Assembly: GCF_021504595.1 (NCBI RefSeq)
Contig: NZ_JACSGT010000003.1
Span: 310,001 to 374,000 of the forward strand
Origin: Chryseobacterium indicum
GTDB taxonomy: Bacteria; Bacteroidota; Bacteroidia; Flavobacteriales; Weeksellaceae
Length of the DNA stretch: 64,000 nucleotides
Direction of reading: 5' to 3'
A program made the position numbers and the translations under genes. Below are positions 8,243 through 16,205 of this stretch, piece after piece. Below the pieces are notes generated by a model. The model saw only the letters and a list, made by a program, of their open reading frames with translations, was not told where the DNA came from and searched no databases. How positions within the stretch are numbered: the first letter of the stretch is position 1; each line of letters begins with the position of its first letter.

Positions 8243-9601
8243 ATGAGTAAAAAACTTTTACTTAAAAACGCACATATTGAAGGCATCCGCTACTTTGAAA
8301 CCTACCGTAAGAACGGCGGTTACGAAGCTGCTGAAAAGGCTTTAAAAATGACTCCTGACGAAATTCTTGAAGAAGTAAAAGCTTCAGGACTTCGTGGACG
8401 TGGTGGAGCAGGATTCCCGACAGGAATGAAATGGAGTTTCCTTGCAAAGCCGGAAGGCGTTCCGAGACACCTTGTTGTAAATGCCGATGAATCTGAACCG
8501 GGAACATTCAAAGACAGATATCTGATGGAGTTTCTTCCTCACTTACTGATCGAAGGAATGCTGATCTCATCATACTGTTTAGGTTCCAATGTTTCTTATA
8601 TCTACATCCGTGGAGAATATTCATGGATTCCCGATATTTTGGAAGAAGCAATTGAAGAAGCGAAGGCAGCAGGATTTTTAGGTAAAAATATTTTAGGAAC
8701 CGGTTTCGATTGCGAAATTTACGTTCAAAGAGGTGGTGGAGCATACATCTGTGGTGAAGAAACTGCATTGCTTGAATCTCTTGAAGGAAAAAGAGGAAAT
8801 CCGAGACTGAAACCGCCTTTCCCTGCTGTAAAAGGACTTTGGGAAAGACCAACGGTTGTAAACAATGTTGAATCTATTGCGGCTGTTGTTCCGATCATTG
8901 AAATTACAGGCGCTGAATATGCTAAAATAGGAGTGGGAAGATCTACAGGTACGAAATTAATTTCAGCTTGTGGAAACATCAACAAACCAGGAGTTTATGA
9001 AATCGACATGACGATTACGGTTGAAGAATTCATTTACTCTGAAGAATATTGCGGCGGAATTAAGGACGGAAAAAGATTAAAAGCCTGTATTCCGGGAGGA
9101 AGCTCAGTTCCGATTGTTCCTGCCAATTTATTATTAAAAACCGTAAACGGAGAACCAAGATACATGAACTATGAATCTTTGGCTGACGGTGGTTTTGCTA
9201 CCGGAACCATGATGGGTTCAGGAGGATTCATCGTGTTGGATGAAGATCAGTGTATCGTAGAACATACCATGACTTTAGCGAGATTTTACAATCACGAAAG
9301 TTGCGGACAATGTACGCCTTGCCGTGAAGGAACGGGATGGATGTACAAGATTTTAAAGAAAATCGAGAAAGGAGAAGGAAAAATGGAGGATATCGATTTA
9401 CTTTGGGACATTCAGAGAAAAATCGAAGGAAACACAATTTGTCCGTTAGGTGATGCAGCAGCATGGCCTGTTGCAGCGGCTATTCGTCACTTCAGAGATG
9501 AATTCGAATGGCACATCAAAAACCCAGAATTGTCTCAGAAACAAAATTACGGATTGGCACATTATGCAGATCCAATTCCTGCTGTAGAGAAGAACGCTTA
9601 A
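8243..9601 (+). CDS. nuoF: NADH-quinone oxidoreductase subunit F
   Basis: A 452-aa 51-kDa-family subunit that binds NADH, FMN and one [4Fe-4S] cluster (N3). GLRGRGGAGFPTGMKW near residue 50 and the glycine-rich RGGGAYICGEETALLES near 163 form the nucleotide/FMN sites. ESCGQCTPCREGTGWM near 352, with NTICPLGDAA near 395, provides the four cluster cysteines. The stop is one base from the start of the next gene, an outer-membrane-type protein. Confidence 0.97.
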   Translation: MSKKLLLKNAHIEGIRYFETYRKNGGYEAAEKALKMTPDEILEEVKASGLRGRGGAGFPTGMKWSFLAKPEGVPRHLVVNADESEPGTFKDRYLMEFLPHLLIEGMLISSYCLGSNVSYIYIRGEYSWIPDILEEAIEEAKAAGFLGKNILGTGFDCEIYVQRGGGAYICGEETALLESLEGKRGNPRLKPPFPAVKGLWERPTVVNNVESIAAVVPIIEITGAEYAKIGVGRSTGTKLISACGNINKPGVYEIDMTITVEEFIYSEEYCGGIKDGKRLKACIPGGSSVPIVPANLLLKTVNGEPRYMNYESLADGGFATGTMMGSGGFIVLDEDQCIVEHTMTLARFYNHESCGQCTPCREGTGWMYKILKKIEKGEGKMEDIDLLWDIQRKIEGNTICPLGDAAAWPVAAAIRHFRDEFEWHIKNPELSQKQNYGLAHYADPIPAVEKNA

Positions 9602-9602
9602 G

Positions 9603-10487
9603 ATGAAAAAGATATTGGCAGTAGGTCTAATGATGTCGGGTTTTGTTTTCGGACAGGTAAAAAAAGATACATTAGAAGAAAAAGAATATAAACTGGAGGC
9701 TACTCCATACAAAGCTGAAAAGAAAGAAAAACCTTTACCCTTAAGCAAAAAAGGTCAGATTTTCGTTTTCTACGGATGGAACAGAGCGGCTTACAGCAAT
9801 TCTGACATTCATTTCTCGGGAAACGGTTATGATTTTCAGTTAAACAATGTCTCTGCGAAAGACAGACCAACGAAATTCGGAATTGTTTATTTCGATCCAA
9901 GCTGGTTTACAGTAACACAATATAATTTCAGACTTGGTTATTTTATTAAAGATAATTTAGCTTTGGTTTTAGGAATTGATCATATGAAATATGTAATGAA
10001 CCAGGATCAGACGGTTGGGTTTTCAGGAAATATTTCAGATCCGAAATATGCAGCAATGGTACAGGACGGGCAGGTAAATCTTGCCGATGAAAAGTTCCTT
10101 ACTTTTGAGCATACAGACGGATTAAATTATGAAAATGTAGGGCTTGAAAAATATAAAAATCTGGTTCATAAAAAGAACATCGATCTGGTATGGTCTTACG
10201 GAGCCGGAATCGGGTTTATGTTTCCGAAAAGTAATGTAAAGCTTTTTGGTAACGAGAGAAGCGACCGTTTTCACGTTGCCGGAATGGGAACCGATTTAAG
10301 ATCCAGTCTTAACCTTGTATTCTGGAAAAACTGGATGCTGAGAGCAGAAGTAAAAGCCGGATACATCAATATGTGGGACATTAAAACGACATTAAATAAT
10401 AAACCGGATAAAGCCAGACAGGATTTTGTTTTCGGACAGGTTCTTGCCGGAATCGGATATACATTTAATACAAAAAAGTATAATTAA
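9603..10487 (+). CDS. Predicted outer-membrane beta-barrel protein inside the nuo operon
   Basis: A 294-aa protein with a signal peptide (MKKILAVGLMMSGFVFGQ; cleavage probably after Gly-Gln). A charged linker is followed by alternating hydrophobic/polar strands rich in Tyr, Phe, Trp and Gly, for example IFVFYGWNRAAYSNSD, FRLGYFIKDNLALVLG and MLRAEVKAGYINMWD, ending GQVLAGIGYTFNTKKYN. This pattern predicts a small outer-membrane barrel. It is not a known complex I subunit. The ATG is one base after the nuoF stop and nuoG follows 42 nt later, so it must be co-transcribed with nuo. Function unknown. Confidence 0.75.
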   Translation: MKKILAVGLMMSGFVFGQVKKDTLEEKEYKLEATPYKAEKKEKPLPLSKKGQIFVFYGWNRAAYSNSDIHFSGNGYDFQLNNVSAKDRPTKFGIVYFDPSWFTVTQYNFRLGYFIKDNLALVLGIDHMKYVMNQDQTVGFSGNISDPKYAAMVQDGQVNLADEKFLTFEHTDGLNYENVGLEKYKNLVHKKNIDLVWSYGAGIGFMFPKSNVKLFGNERSDRFHVAGMGTDLRSSLNLVFWKNWMLRAEVKAGYINMWDIKTTLNNKPDKARQDFVFGQVLAGIGYTFNTKKYN

Positions 10488-10529
10488 AACAGAGCTTAAT
10501 TGCTAAGGCAAAAGCGAAAAGCATAGAAT
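10488..10529. repeat. Short AGC-word spacer before nuoG
   Basis: Contains TTGCTAAGGCAAAAGC and GAAAAGCATAG, the same word family as before nuoD and nuoF. No inverted partner. Confidence 0.45.
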
Positions 10530-11528
10530 ATGAGCGAAGAGGTTAAAAAATTCAAAATAACGATAGACGGACAGACTACTGAAGTTTTGCCGGGTACTTC
10601 TATTCTGGAAGCTGCAAGACAAATCGGCGGAAAATCTGTACCTCCTGCAATGTGCTACTACAGCAAACTGGAAACCAGTGGCGGAAGATGCAGAACCTGC
10701 CTTGTGGAAGTTTCCAAAGGATCTGAAGCAGATCCGCGTCCTATGCCGAAATTGGTGGCAAGCTGCAGAACCAACGTTATGGATGGGATGGAAGTAAAAA
10801 ATCTTACTTCTGAAAAAGCTCAGGAAGGAAGAAAAGCAGTTACAGAATTCCTTTTGGTAAACCACCCTTTAGACTGCCCTATCTGCGATCAGGCGGGAGA
10901 ATGTCACCTTCAGGATTTAGGTTACGAGCACGGAAATCTTGAAACAAGAACAGAATTCGAAAGAAATACGTACGATGCTGATGATTTGGGTCCTCACATC
11001 AAACTGAATATGAACCGTTGTATTCTTTGTGCAAGATGTGTACTCGCTGCAAACCAGTTAACCGGAGAAAGAGAACACGGAATTTTGTTCAGAGGAGATC
11101 ACGCTGAAATTTCAACTTATTTAAATAAAGCTTTGGATAATGATTTCATCGGAAACGTCATCGACGTTTGTCCGGTAGGAGCATTAACCGACAGAACAGC
11201 CCGTTTTTCAAGCAGAGTATGGTTTACAAAACCAATGAACGCTACCTGCAAATGTGATAAATGTTCCGGAAAAGCCGTAGTCTGGATGAAGGGCGATGAA
11301 ATCGTGAGAGTTACCGCAAGAAAAGATCAGTGGGGAGAAGTTGAAGAATTTATCTGCGACACCTGCCGTTTCGACAGAAAAGAACTTTCTGACTGGAACA
11401 TTGAAGGTCCGAGACATATCGACAGACACTCAGTAATTTCATTGAACCACTACGAAAAGCCTAAAGATGAACTGAGAGTTTTAGACAATCCGATGGCGAA
11501 GGAAATCAGTGAAAAAGACGAAAAATAA
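10530..11528 (+). CDS. nuoG: NADH-quinone oxidoreductase subunit G, short form
   Basis: A 332-aa protein, less than half the usual 680-900 aa. All N-terminal cluster motifs are present: the [2Fe-2S] ferredoxin site (AMCYYSKLETSGGRCRTC with a downstream Cys), the His/Cys-ligated site HPLDCPICDQAGECH, and the [4Fe-4S] motif CILCARC with DVCPVGAL. After these comes only the start of the molybdopterin-like region (CKCDKC, then FICDTCRFD). The long C-terminal domain is missing. The stop is clean with no downstream remnant, so this looks like the lineage's compact NuoG rather than a truncation by mutation. It should still carry electrons from NuoEF to NuoI. Confidence 0.93.
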   Translation: MSEEVKKFKITIDGQTTEVLPGTSILEAARQIGGKSVPPAMCYYSKLETSGGRCRTCLVEVSKGSEADPRPMPKLVASCRTNVMDGMEVKNLTSEKAQEGRKAVTEFLLVNHPLDCPICDQAGECHLQDLGYEHGNLETRTEFERNTYDADDLGPHIKLNMNRCILCARCVLAANQLTGEREHGILFRGDHAEISTYLNKALDNDFIGNVIDVCPVGALTDRTARFSSRVWFTKPMNATCKCDKCSGKAVVWMKGDEIVRVTARKDQWGEVEEFICDTCRFDRKELSDWNIEGPRHIDRHSVISLNHYEKPKDELRVLDNPMAKEISEKDEK

Positions 11529-11707
11529 GAAGCTGGATGCCTGAAGATGGAAGATAGAGGTTTGTAACCGTAAAATATTCCGCTTCTGCTTTTAACTTTA
11601 AAATCGTCAAAAAATAAAATAAATTGGTAATGTGATGAAGAGTTGATGCCACGATGTGACAAACTTCCAGCTCCCAGCTCCCATCTTCAAAACATTTAAA
11701 ATAAAAA
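11529..11707. repeat. Inverted GAAGATGG/CCATCTTC word array between nuoG and nuoH
   Basis: The left array (GAAGCTGGATGCC, TGAAGATGGAAGATAG, GGTTTGT) is mirrored on the right by ACAAACTTCCAGC, TCCCAGCTCCCATCTTC. About 90 nt of AT-rich, non-coding sequence lies between the arrays. This is one of the clearest empty examples of the inverted-array layout. Confidence 0.65.
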
Positions 11708-12772
11708 ATGGATTTACTTACATTTAAACTTATACTTGTATTTGCGCTTTTCCTGCTTTCGTTAACGATTGCAGCCTACTCTACCTGGGCAGAAAGAAAA
11801 GTAGCTTCTATCATGCAGGACAGAATTGGTCCCAACAGATCAGGACCTTTCGGATTGCTTCAGCCTTTAGCCGACGGTGGAAAGTTTTTCTTTAAAGAAG
11901 ACTTTACCCCTGCCAATGCAGAAAAATTTCTTTTCGTACTGGGACCGGCTTTGGTGATGTTTATTTCGTTAATCACAGGAGCTGTTATTCCATGGGGTAA
12001 AAGTTTAAATATTGCAGGTACGTCTTACGATCTTCAGGTGGCAAACATTGATGTTGGTGTACTATTCATCATCGGAATGGCTTCCATCGGAGTCTACGGA
12101 ATCATGATCGGAGGTTGGGCTTCCAACAACAAATATTCATTATTAGGTGCGATCCGTGCTTCTTCTCAGATGATTTCTTATGAATTGGCAATGGGATTGG
12201 CTTTGCTTTCTATTATTATGATGACAGGAAGCTTAGACTTAAAAGAAATTACGGAAAGCCAGACAAACGGAAAATTATGGGGATTCATTCCTTGGGTTTC
12301 GGGTCTTAACTGGAATATTTTCTACCAACCGATTGCTTTCTTAGTATTTATTGTAGCGGCTTTGGCAGAAACCAACAGACACCCTTTCGATTTACCTGAG
12401 TGTGAATCTGAATTGGTAACAGGATATTCTACGGAGTATTCTTCCATGAAATTGGGATTGTATATGTTCGGTGAATACGTGAATATGTTTATTTCCAATG
12501 CTTTCATGGTTGTTCTGTTCTTCGGAGGTTACAACTACCCCGGAATCGAATGGGTTACACAGAACTGGGGAGAAAATACAGCCGGAATTTTAAGTATTGT
12601 TGCGTTTTTAAGTAAAACCATCATCGGAATTCTGATCTTCATGTGGATCAGATGGACACTTCCGAGATTCAGATATGATCAATTGATGCACTTAGGTTGG
12701 AAAACTCTGATTCCGATGGCATTGGTTAACTTATTAATTACAGGTGCTGTAATTTTAGCATTTGGAAATTAA
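11708..12772 (+). CDS. nuoH: NADH-quinone oxidoreductase subunit H
   Basis: A 354-aa polytopic subunit at the junction of the peripheral and membrane arms. Conserved segments include WAERKVASIMQDRIGPNR near residue 27, LLQPLADGGKFFFKED near 55 and ALAETNRHPFDLPECESELV near 218, the acidic loop facing the quinone chamber. Hydrophobic helices span the rest. The length is typical. Confidence 0.97.
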   Translation: MDLLTFKLILVFALFLLSLTIAAYSTWAERKVASIMQDRIGPNRSGPFGLLQPLADGGKFFFKEDFTPANAEKFLFVLGPALVMFISLITGAVIPWGKSLNIAGTSYDLQVANIDVGVLFIIGMASIGVYGIMIGGWASNNKYSLLGAIRASSQMISYELAMGLALLSIIMMTGSLDLKEITESQTNGKLWGFIPWVSGLNWNIFYQPIAFLVFIVAALAETNRHPFDLPECESELVTGYSTEYSSMKLGLYMFGEYVNMFISNAFMVVLFFGGYNYPGIEWVTQNWGENTAGILSIVAFLSKTIIGILIFMWIRWTLPRFRYDQLMHLGWKTLIPMALVNLLITGAVILAFGN

Positions 12773-12783
12773 TTAATGTATCT

Positions 12784-12816
12784 AAACCTTATAGGTTTTA
12801 AAAACCTATAAGGTTT
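12784..12816. repeat. Perfect 16-bp palindromic hairpin in the nuoH-nuoI spacer
   Basis: AAACCTTATAGGTTTT is followed, after a single A, by its exact reverse complement AAAACCTATAAGGTTT. No T-run follows, so this is not an ordinary terminator. The rest of the spacer (to 12900) holds TCTAAAATCTAATG / TCTAACATC words. The palindrome resembles dispersed intergenic repeats of Flavobacteria (from memory). Confidence 0.7.
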
Positions 12817-12900
12817 GTGTATGAATAGAATATTAAAAATTAAGATAACAGGCAAGATTCGTCTAAAATCTAATGTCTAACATCTAACATCTATAATTAA

Positions 12901-13458
12901 ATGAAACTTACGAACAGATCAAAAGTTGTTTCTAATAAAGAAATGACCCTTGCTGAAAAAATCTACTTACCTGCGATTTTTACAGGAATGGGGATTACAT
13001 TTAAGCATGCTGTAAGAACCGTATTGAAAGGGGCTCCCGCAGTATACTCATATCCGGAAGTACAGAAACCGAGAGCAGATATCTGGAGAGGTCAGCACGT
13101 TTTGAAAAGAGACGAGGAAGGCAGAGAAAGATGTACGGCTTGCGGACTTTGTGCGGTAGCATGCCCTGCAGAAGCAATTACCATGACTGCTGCAGAGAGA
13201 ACCAAGGAAGAAAAGCATCTTTACAGAGAAGAAAAATATGCATCGGTATATGAAATCAATATGCTGAGATGTATTTTCTGCGGTATGTGTGAAGAAGCCT
13301 GTCCGAAATCTGCGATCTATCTTACCGACAGATTGGTGGACGTGGAAACCAACAGAGGTTCTTTCATTTACGGAAAAGATAAATTGGTGGAAAAAATAAA
13401 TGAAAGGATTGACATCACAGAAAGACAATCCGAGAAACAAAAAAATGCGGTAAAATAA
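12901..13458 (+). CDS. nuoI: NADH-quinone oxidoreductase subunit I
   Basis: A 185-aa ferredoxin-type subunit with two [4Fe-4S] clusters (N6a, N6b). The two motifs are CTACGLCAVACPAEAI near residue 78 and CIFCGMCEEACPKSAI near 122, with all eight cysteines. It passes electrons from NuoG to NuoB. The C-terminal 30 residues are a charged extension (NERIDITERQSEKQKN). Its final base is shared with the first base of the nuoJ ATG (TAATG), indicating coupled translation. Confidence 0.97.
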   Translation: MKLTNRSKVVSNKEMTLAEKIYLPAIFTGMGITFKHAVRTVLKGAPAVYSYPEVQKPRADIWRGQHVLKRDEEGRERCTACGLCAVACPAEAITMTAAERTKEEKHLYREEKYASVYEINMLRCIFCGMCEEACPKSAIYLTDRLVDVETNRGSFIYGKDKLVEKINERIDITERQSEKQKNAVK

Positions 13459-13955
13459 TGGATCAGTTTTTATTTTTCTTGGTGGCGTTTTTAGCAGTAG
13501 CAAGTGCAGTTTACTTCGTTTTTGCGAGAAATCCTCTGTATGCTGTTTTGTCATTAATTGTTACGATGTTTTCTATTGCGGGCATGTACATCCTTCTGAA
13601 TGCACAGTTCCTTGCGATTATCCAGATTATTGTGTATGCCGGAGCGATCATGGTATTGTTCCTTTACATTCTGATGATGCTTAACCTTAATAAACAAGAC
13701 GAAAGTAAGAAGGGCAATACTTTAAAATTTGCCGGAGTTTTTGCAGCAGGACTTTTGTTAATTGGAGTTTTAGGCGTTTTCAGGGGCGTTCAGCAAAAAC
13801 AGATCGTTGTTGAAAATGTAGACAACGGTGTTGGTCTTACGAAAAATCTGGGAAGACTTTTGTTTAATGAATATGTTTTACCGTTTGAGCTTGCATCCAT
13901 CCTTATTCTGGCAGGTATTGTAGGTGCGGTATTAATCGGTAAAAAAGATCTATAA
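13458..13955 (+). CDS. nuoJ: NADH-quinone oxidoreductase subunit J
   Basis: A 165-aa membrane subunit with about five transmembrane helices. The family segment AIIQIIVYAGAIMVLFLYILMML is present near residue 53. It packs between NuoH/A and the antiporter-like subunits. It overlaps nuoI by one base and is 4 nt from nuoK, so nuoIJK form a tightly packed block without word-array spacers. Confidence 0.95.
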   Translation: MDQFLFFLVAFLAVASAVYFVFARNPLYAVLSLIVTMFSIAGMYILLNAQFLAIIQIIVYAGAIMVLFLYILMMLNLNKQDESKKGNTLKFAGVFAAGLLLIGVLGVFRGVQQKQIVVENVDNGVGLTKNLGRLLFNEYVLPFELASILILAGIVGAVLIGKKDL

Positions 13956-13959
13956 AATT

Positions 13960-14289
13960 ATGGGAGAAGTAAATACATTTATACAAAGCATCCCTCTGAA
14001 TTACTTCATTATTCTTTCATCAGTATTATTCTGTTTGGGAGTTCTGGGAGTATTGCTGAGAAAAAATGCAATTGTTATTTTGGGTTGTGTAGAGCTTATG
14101 CTGAATTCTGTAAACCTTTTACTGGCTGCGTTTTCTGCATACAAAGGTAACGGCGACGGACAACTTTTAGTTTTCTTCATTATGGTGGTTGCTGCTGCGG
14201 AAGTAGCGGTAGGTCTGGCAATTATTGCTATGCTGTATAGAAATACCCGTTCTGTTGATGTAAGTATATTTAATAAATTAAGAGGATAA
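13960..14289 (+). CDS. nuoK: NADH-quinone oxidoreductase subunit K
   Basis: A 109-aa three-helix membrane subunit, homologous to MrpC/ND4L. The conserved Glu in helix 2 is visible in ILGCVELMLNSVNLL (residue about 45), and a second one in AAAEVAVGLAII (about 80). Both lie on the proton-transfer path. The length is standard and it lies 2 nt before nuoL. Confidence 0.96.
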   Translation: MGEVNTFIQSIPLNYFIILSSVLFCLGVLGVLLRKNAIVILGCVELMLNSVNLLLAAFSAYKGNGDGQLLVFFIMVVAAAEVAVGLAIIAMLYRNTRSVDVSIFNKLRG

Positions 14290-14291
14290 GA

Positions 14292-16205
14292 ATGGAAAAT
14301 TTAGTGTATGCAATAATACTTTTACCACTTTTAGGTTTTCTTATAAACGGACTTTTCGGAAAAAATCTTCCAAAAATTGTTGTTGGTAGTTTAGCTACAG
14401 TAATGGTTTTTGCATCTTTCTGCATCGCAGTAAGTATTTTCATGAATTTTGATTCGGAAAGCCAGCCTATTATTGTAAAAGCTTTTGAATGGTTCAGAAT
14501 AAACGGAGTTCAGATTAATTTCGGATTCCAGATCGATCAGTTATCATTAATGATGGTGATGATCATCACAGGAATCGGATCTTTAATTCACCTCTACTCT
14601 ATCGGATATATGAGCCACGATAAAGGTTTCTATAAGTTTTTCACTTATCTGAATCTGTTTATCTTCTCTATGTTACTATTGGTAATGGGAAGCAACTACT
14701 TAATCCTGTTCATCGGATGGGAAGGTGTAGGATTGTGTTCTTATTTACTAATCGGATTCTGGTACACCAACGAAGAGTATGGTAAAGCGGCAAGAAAAGC
14801 GTTCATCATGAACAGAATTGGTGACCTTGCTTTATTGATCGGTATTTTCATGTTAGCTTCACAGACGAATGCTGTGGATTATTTAACAATCAAAGAAAAT
14901 GCAGGAAAATTTGAATTGGACGGAACGGTAATCATTTTCATTACAACGAGTTTATTTATAGGTGCTACCGGTAAATCTGCTCAGGTTCCATTATATACAT
15001 GGTTGCCGGATGCGATGGCGGGACCTACTCCGGTTTCAGCGTTAATTCACGCCGCAACGATGGTAACGGCGGGTATTTATTTAGTGGTAAGATCCAACTT
15101 CTTATTCACTTTGGCACCTACCGTTCAGGGAGTAATTTTATTCATCGGATTCTTAACGGCAGCTTTAGCTGGATTCTACGCACTTCGTCAGAACGATATT
15201 AAAAAAGTACTGGCATATTCTACTGTTTCTCAGCTAGGATTCATGTTCATCGCATTAGGTCTTGGAGCTTATACAACTGCGATGTTCCATGTAATGACAC
15301 ACGCTTTCTTCAAGGCATTATTGTTCTTGGGAGCAGGTTCTGTAATCCATGCGATGAGCAATGAACAGGATATGCGTTTTATGGGAGGTCTGAAAAAATA
15401 CATACCGATCACACACGCTACATTCCTTATCGGAACATTGGCAATCTCTGGATTCCCATTGCTTTCAGGGATGATCTCTAAAGACGAAATTTTAGTAGCG
15501 GCTTTTGCTAAAAATCCGGTATACTGGGTAATTTTATTTGTTTTAGCGGCTGTTACGGCTACTTATATGTTCAGATTGTATTATCTTACTTTCCACGGAG
15601 AGTTCAGAGGTACAGAAGAACAAAAACACCACTTACACGAAAGTCCTTCGAATATGACATTACCATTGATCGTATTGGCTGTTCTTTCTGTTTTGGGTGG
15701 ATTAATTAACCTTCCTCACTTCATCGGTCACGGTCATTATGCCAAATTAATGGAATGGCTGAAGCCGGTTCTTACAGAGGAAAGCTTTAAACAAATGGAA
15801 GCAACTCTTTCGGGAGTTCCGTTTGGGACTGAAATGATACTTTTAGGAGCAACAGTTGTAATGTTCTTCTGCGTTTGGTTCCTTGTTAAAAATACTTATG
15901 TGAATAAGAAAAAACAGGCGTTACCGGAACAGCAGTACACAGGATGGGAAAAACTGTCTGCTAAAAAATTATACATTGACGAAATTTACAATGCATTAAT
16001 TGTAAAAACTGTTGAAGGATTAGGACGCGGAGGAAAGATGTTTGATAAAGGGATTCTTGATCGTTTTGTGGACTTCGTAGGTGAAGGAGCTGAAGACAGC
16101 GGAAAAGCCATGAAGCGTATCCAGAACGGAAATGTTGAGAATTACATCTTAATCATGTCTTTGGCTGTGGGAATTATACTGATTGTTAACTTTATATTAC
16201 AATAA
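14292..16205 (+). CDS. nuoL: NADH-quinone oxidoreductase subunit L
   Basis: A 637-aa distal antiporter-like subunit that pumps protons. Family segments include LILFIGWEGVGLCSYLLIGFW near residue 137, SAQVPLYTWLPDAMAGPTPVSALIHAATMV near 228, and the Lys of helix 8. A C-terminal lateral helix region precedes the last membrane segment (NYILIMSLAVGIILI). Length is typical. The stop overlaps the nuoM start by one base. Confidence 0.97.
   Translation: MENLVYAIILLPLLGFLINGLFGKNLPKIVVGSLATVMVFASFCIAVSIFMNFDSESQPIIVKAFEWFRINGVQINFGFQIDQLSLMMVMIITGIGSLIHLYSIGYMSHDKGFYKFFTYLNLFIFSMLLLVMGSNYLILFIGWEGVGLCSYLLIGFWYTNEEYGKAARKAFIMNRIGDLALLIGIFMLASQTNAVDYLTIKENAGKFELDGTVIIFITTSLFIGATGKSAQVPLYTWLPDAMAGPTPVSALIHAATMVTAGIYLVVRSNFLFTLAPTVQGVILFIGFLTAALAGFYALRQNDIKKVLAYSTVSQLGFMFIALGLGAYTTAMFHVMTHAFFKALLFLGAGSVIHAMSNEQDMRFMGGLKKYIPITHATFLIGTLAISGFPLLSGMISKDEILVAAFAKNPVYWVILFVLAAVTATYMFRLYYLTFHGEFRGTEEQKHHLHESPSNMTLPLIVLAVLSVLGGLINLPHFIGHGHYAKLMEWLKPVLTEESFKQMEATLSGVPFGTEMILLGATVVMFFCVWFLVKNTYVNKKKQALPEQQYTGWEKLSAKKLYIDEIYNALIVKTVEGLGRGGKMFDKGILDRFVDFVGEGAEDSGKAMKRIQNGNVENYILIMSLAVGIILIVNFILQ

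Noticed and set aside
10503..10865. Minus-strand frame over the nuoG start
   Set aside because: Shadow of the conserved ferredoxin region of nuoG; Phe/Ser/Cys-rich as expected from reverse-complement coding.
13048..13554. Long minus-strand frame (168 codons) across nuoI-nuoJ
   Set aside because: It is the shadow of two confidently identified complex I genes.
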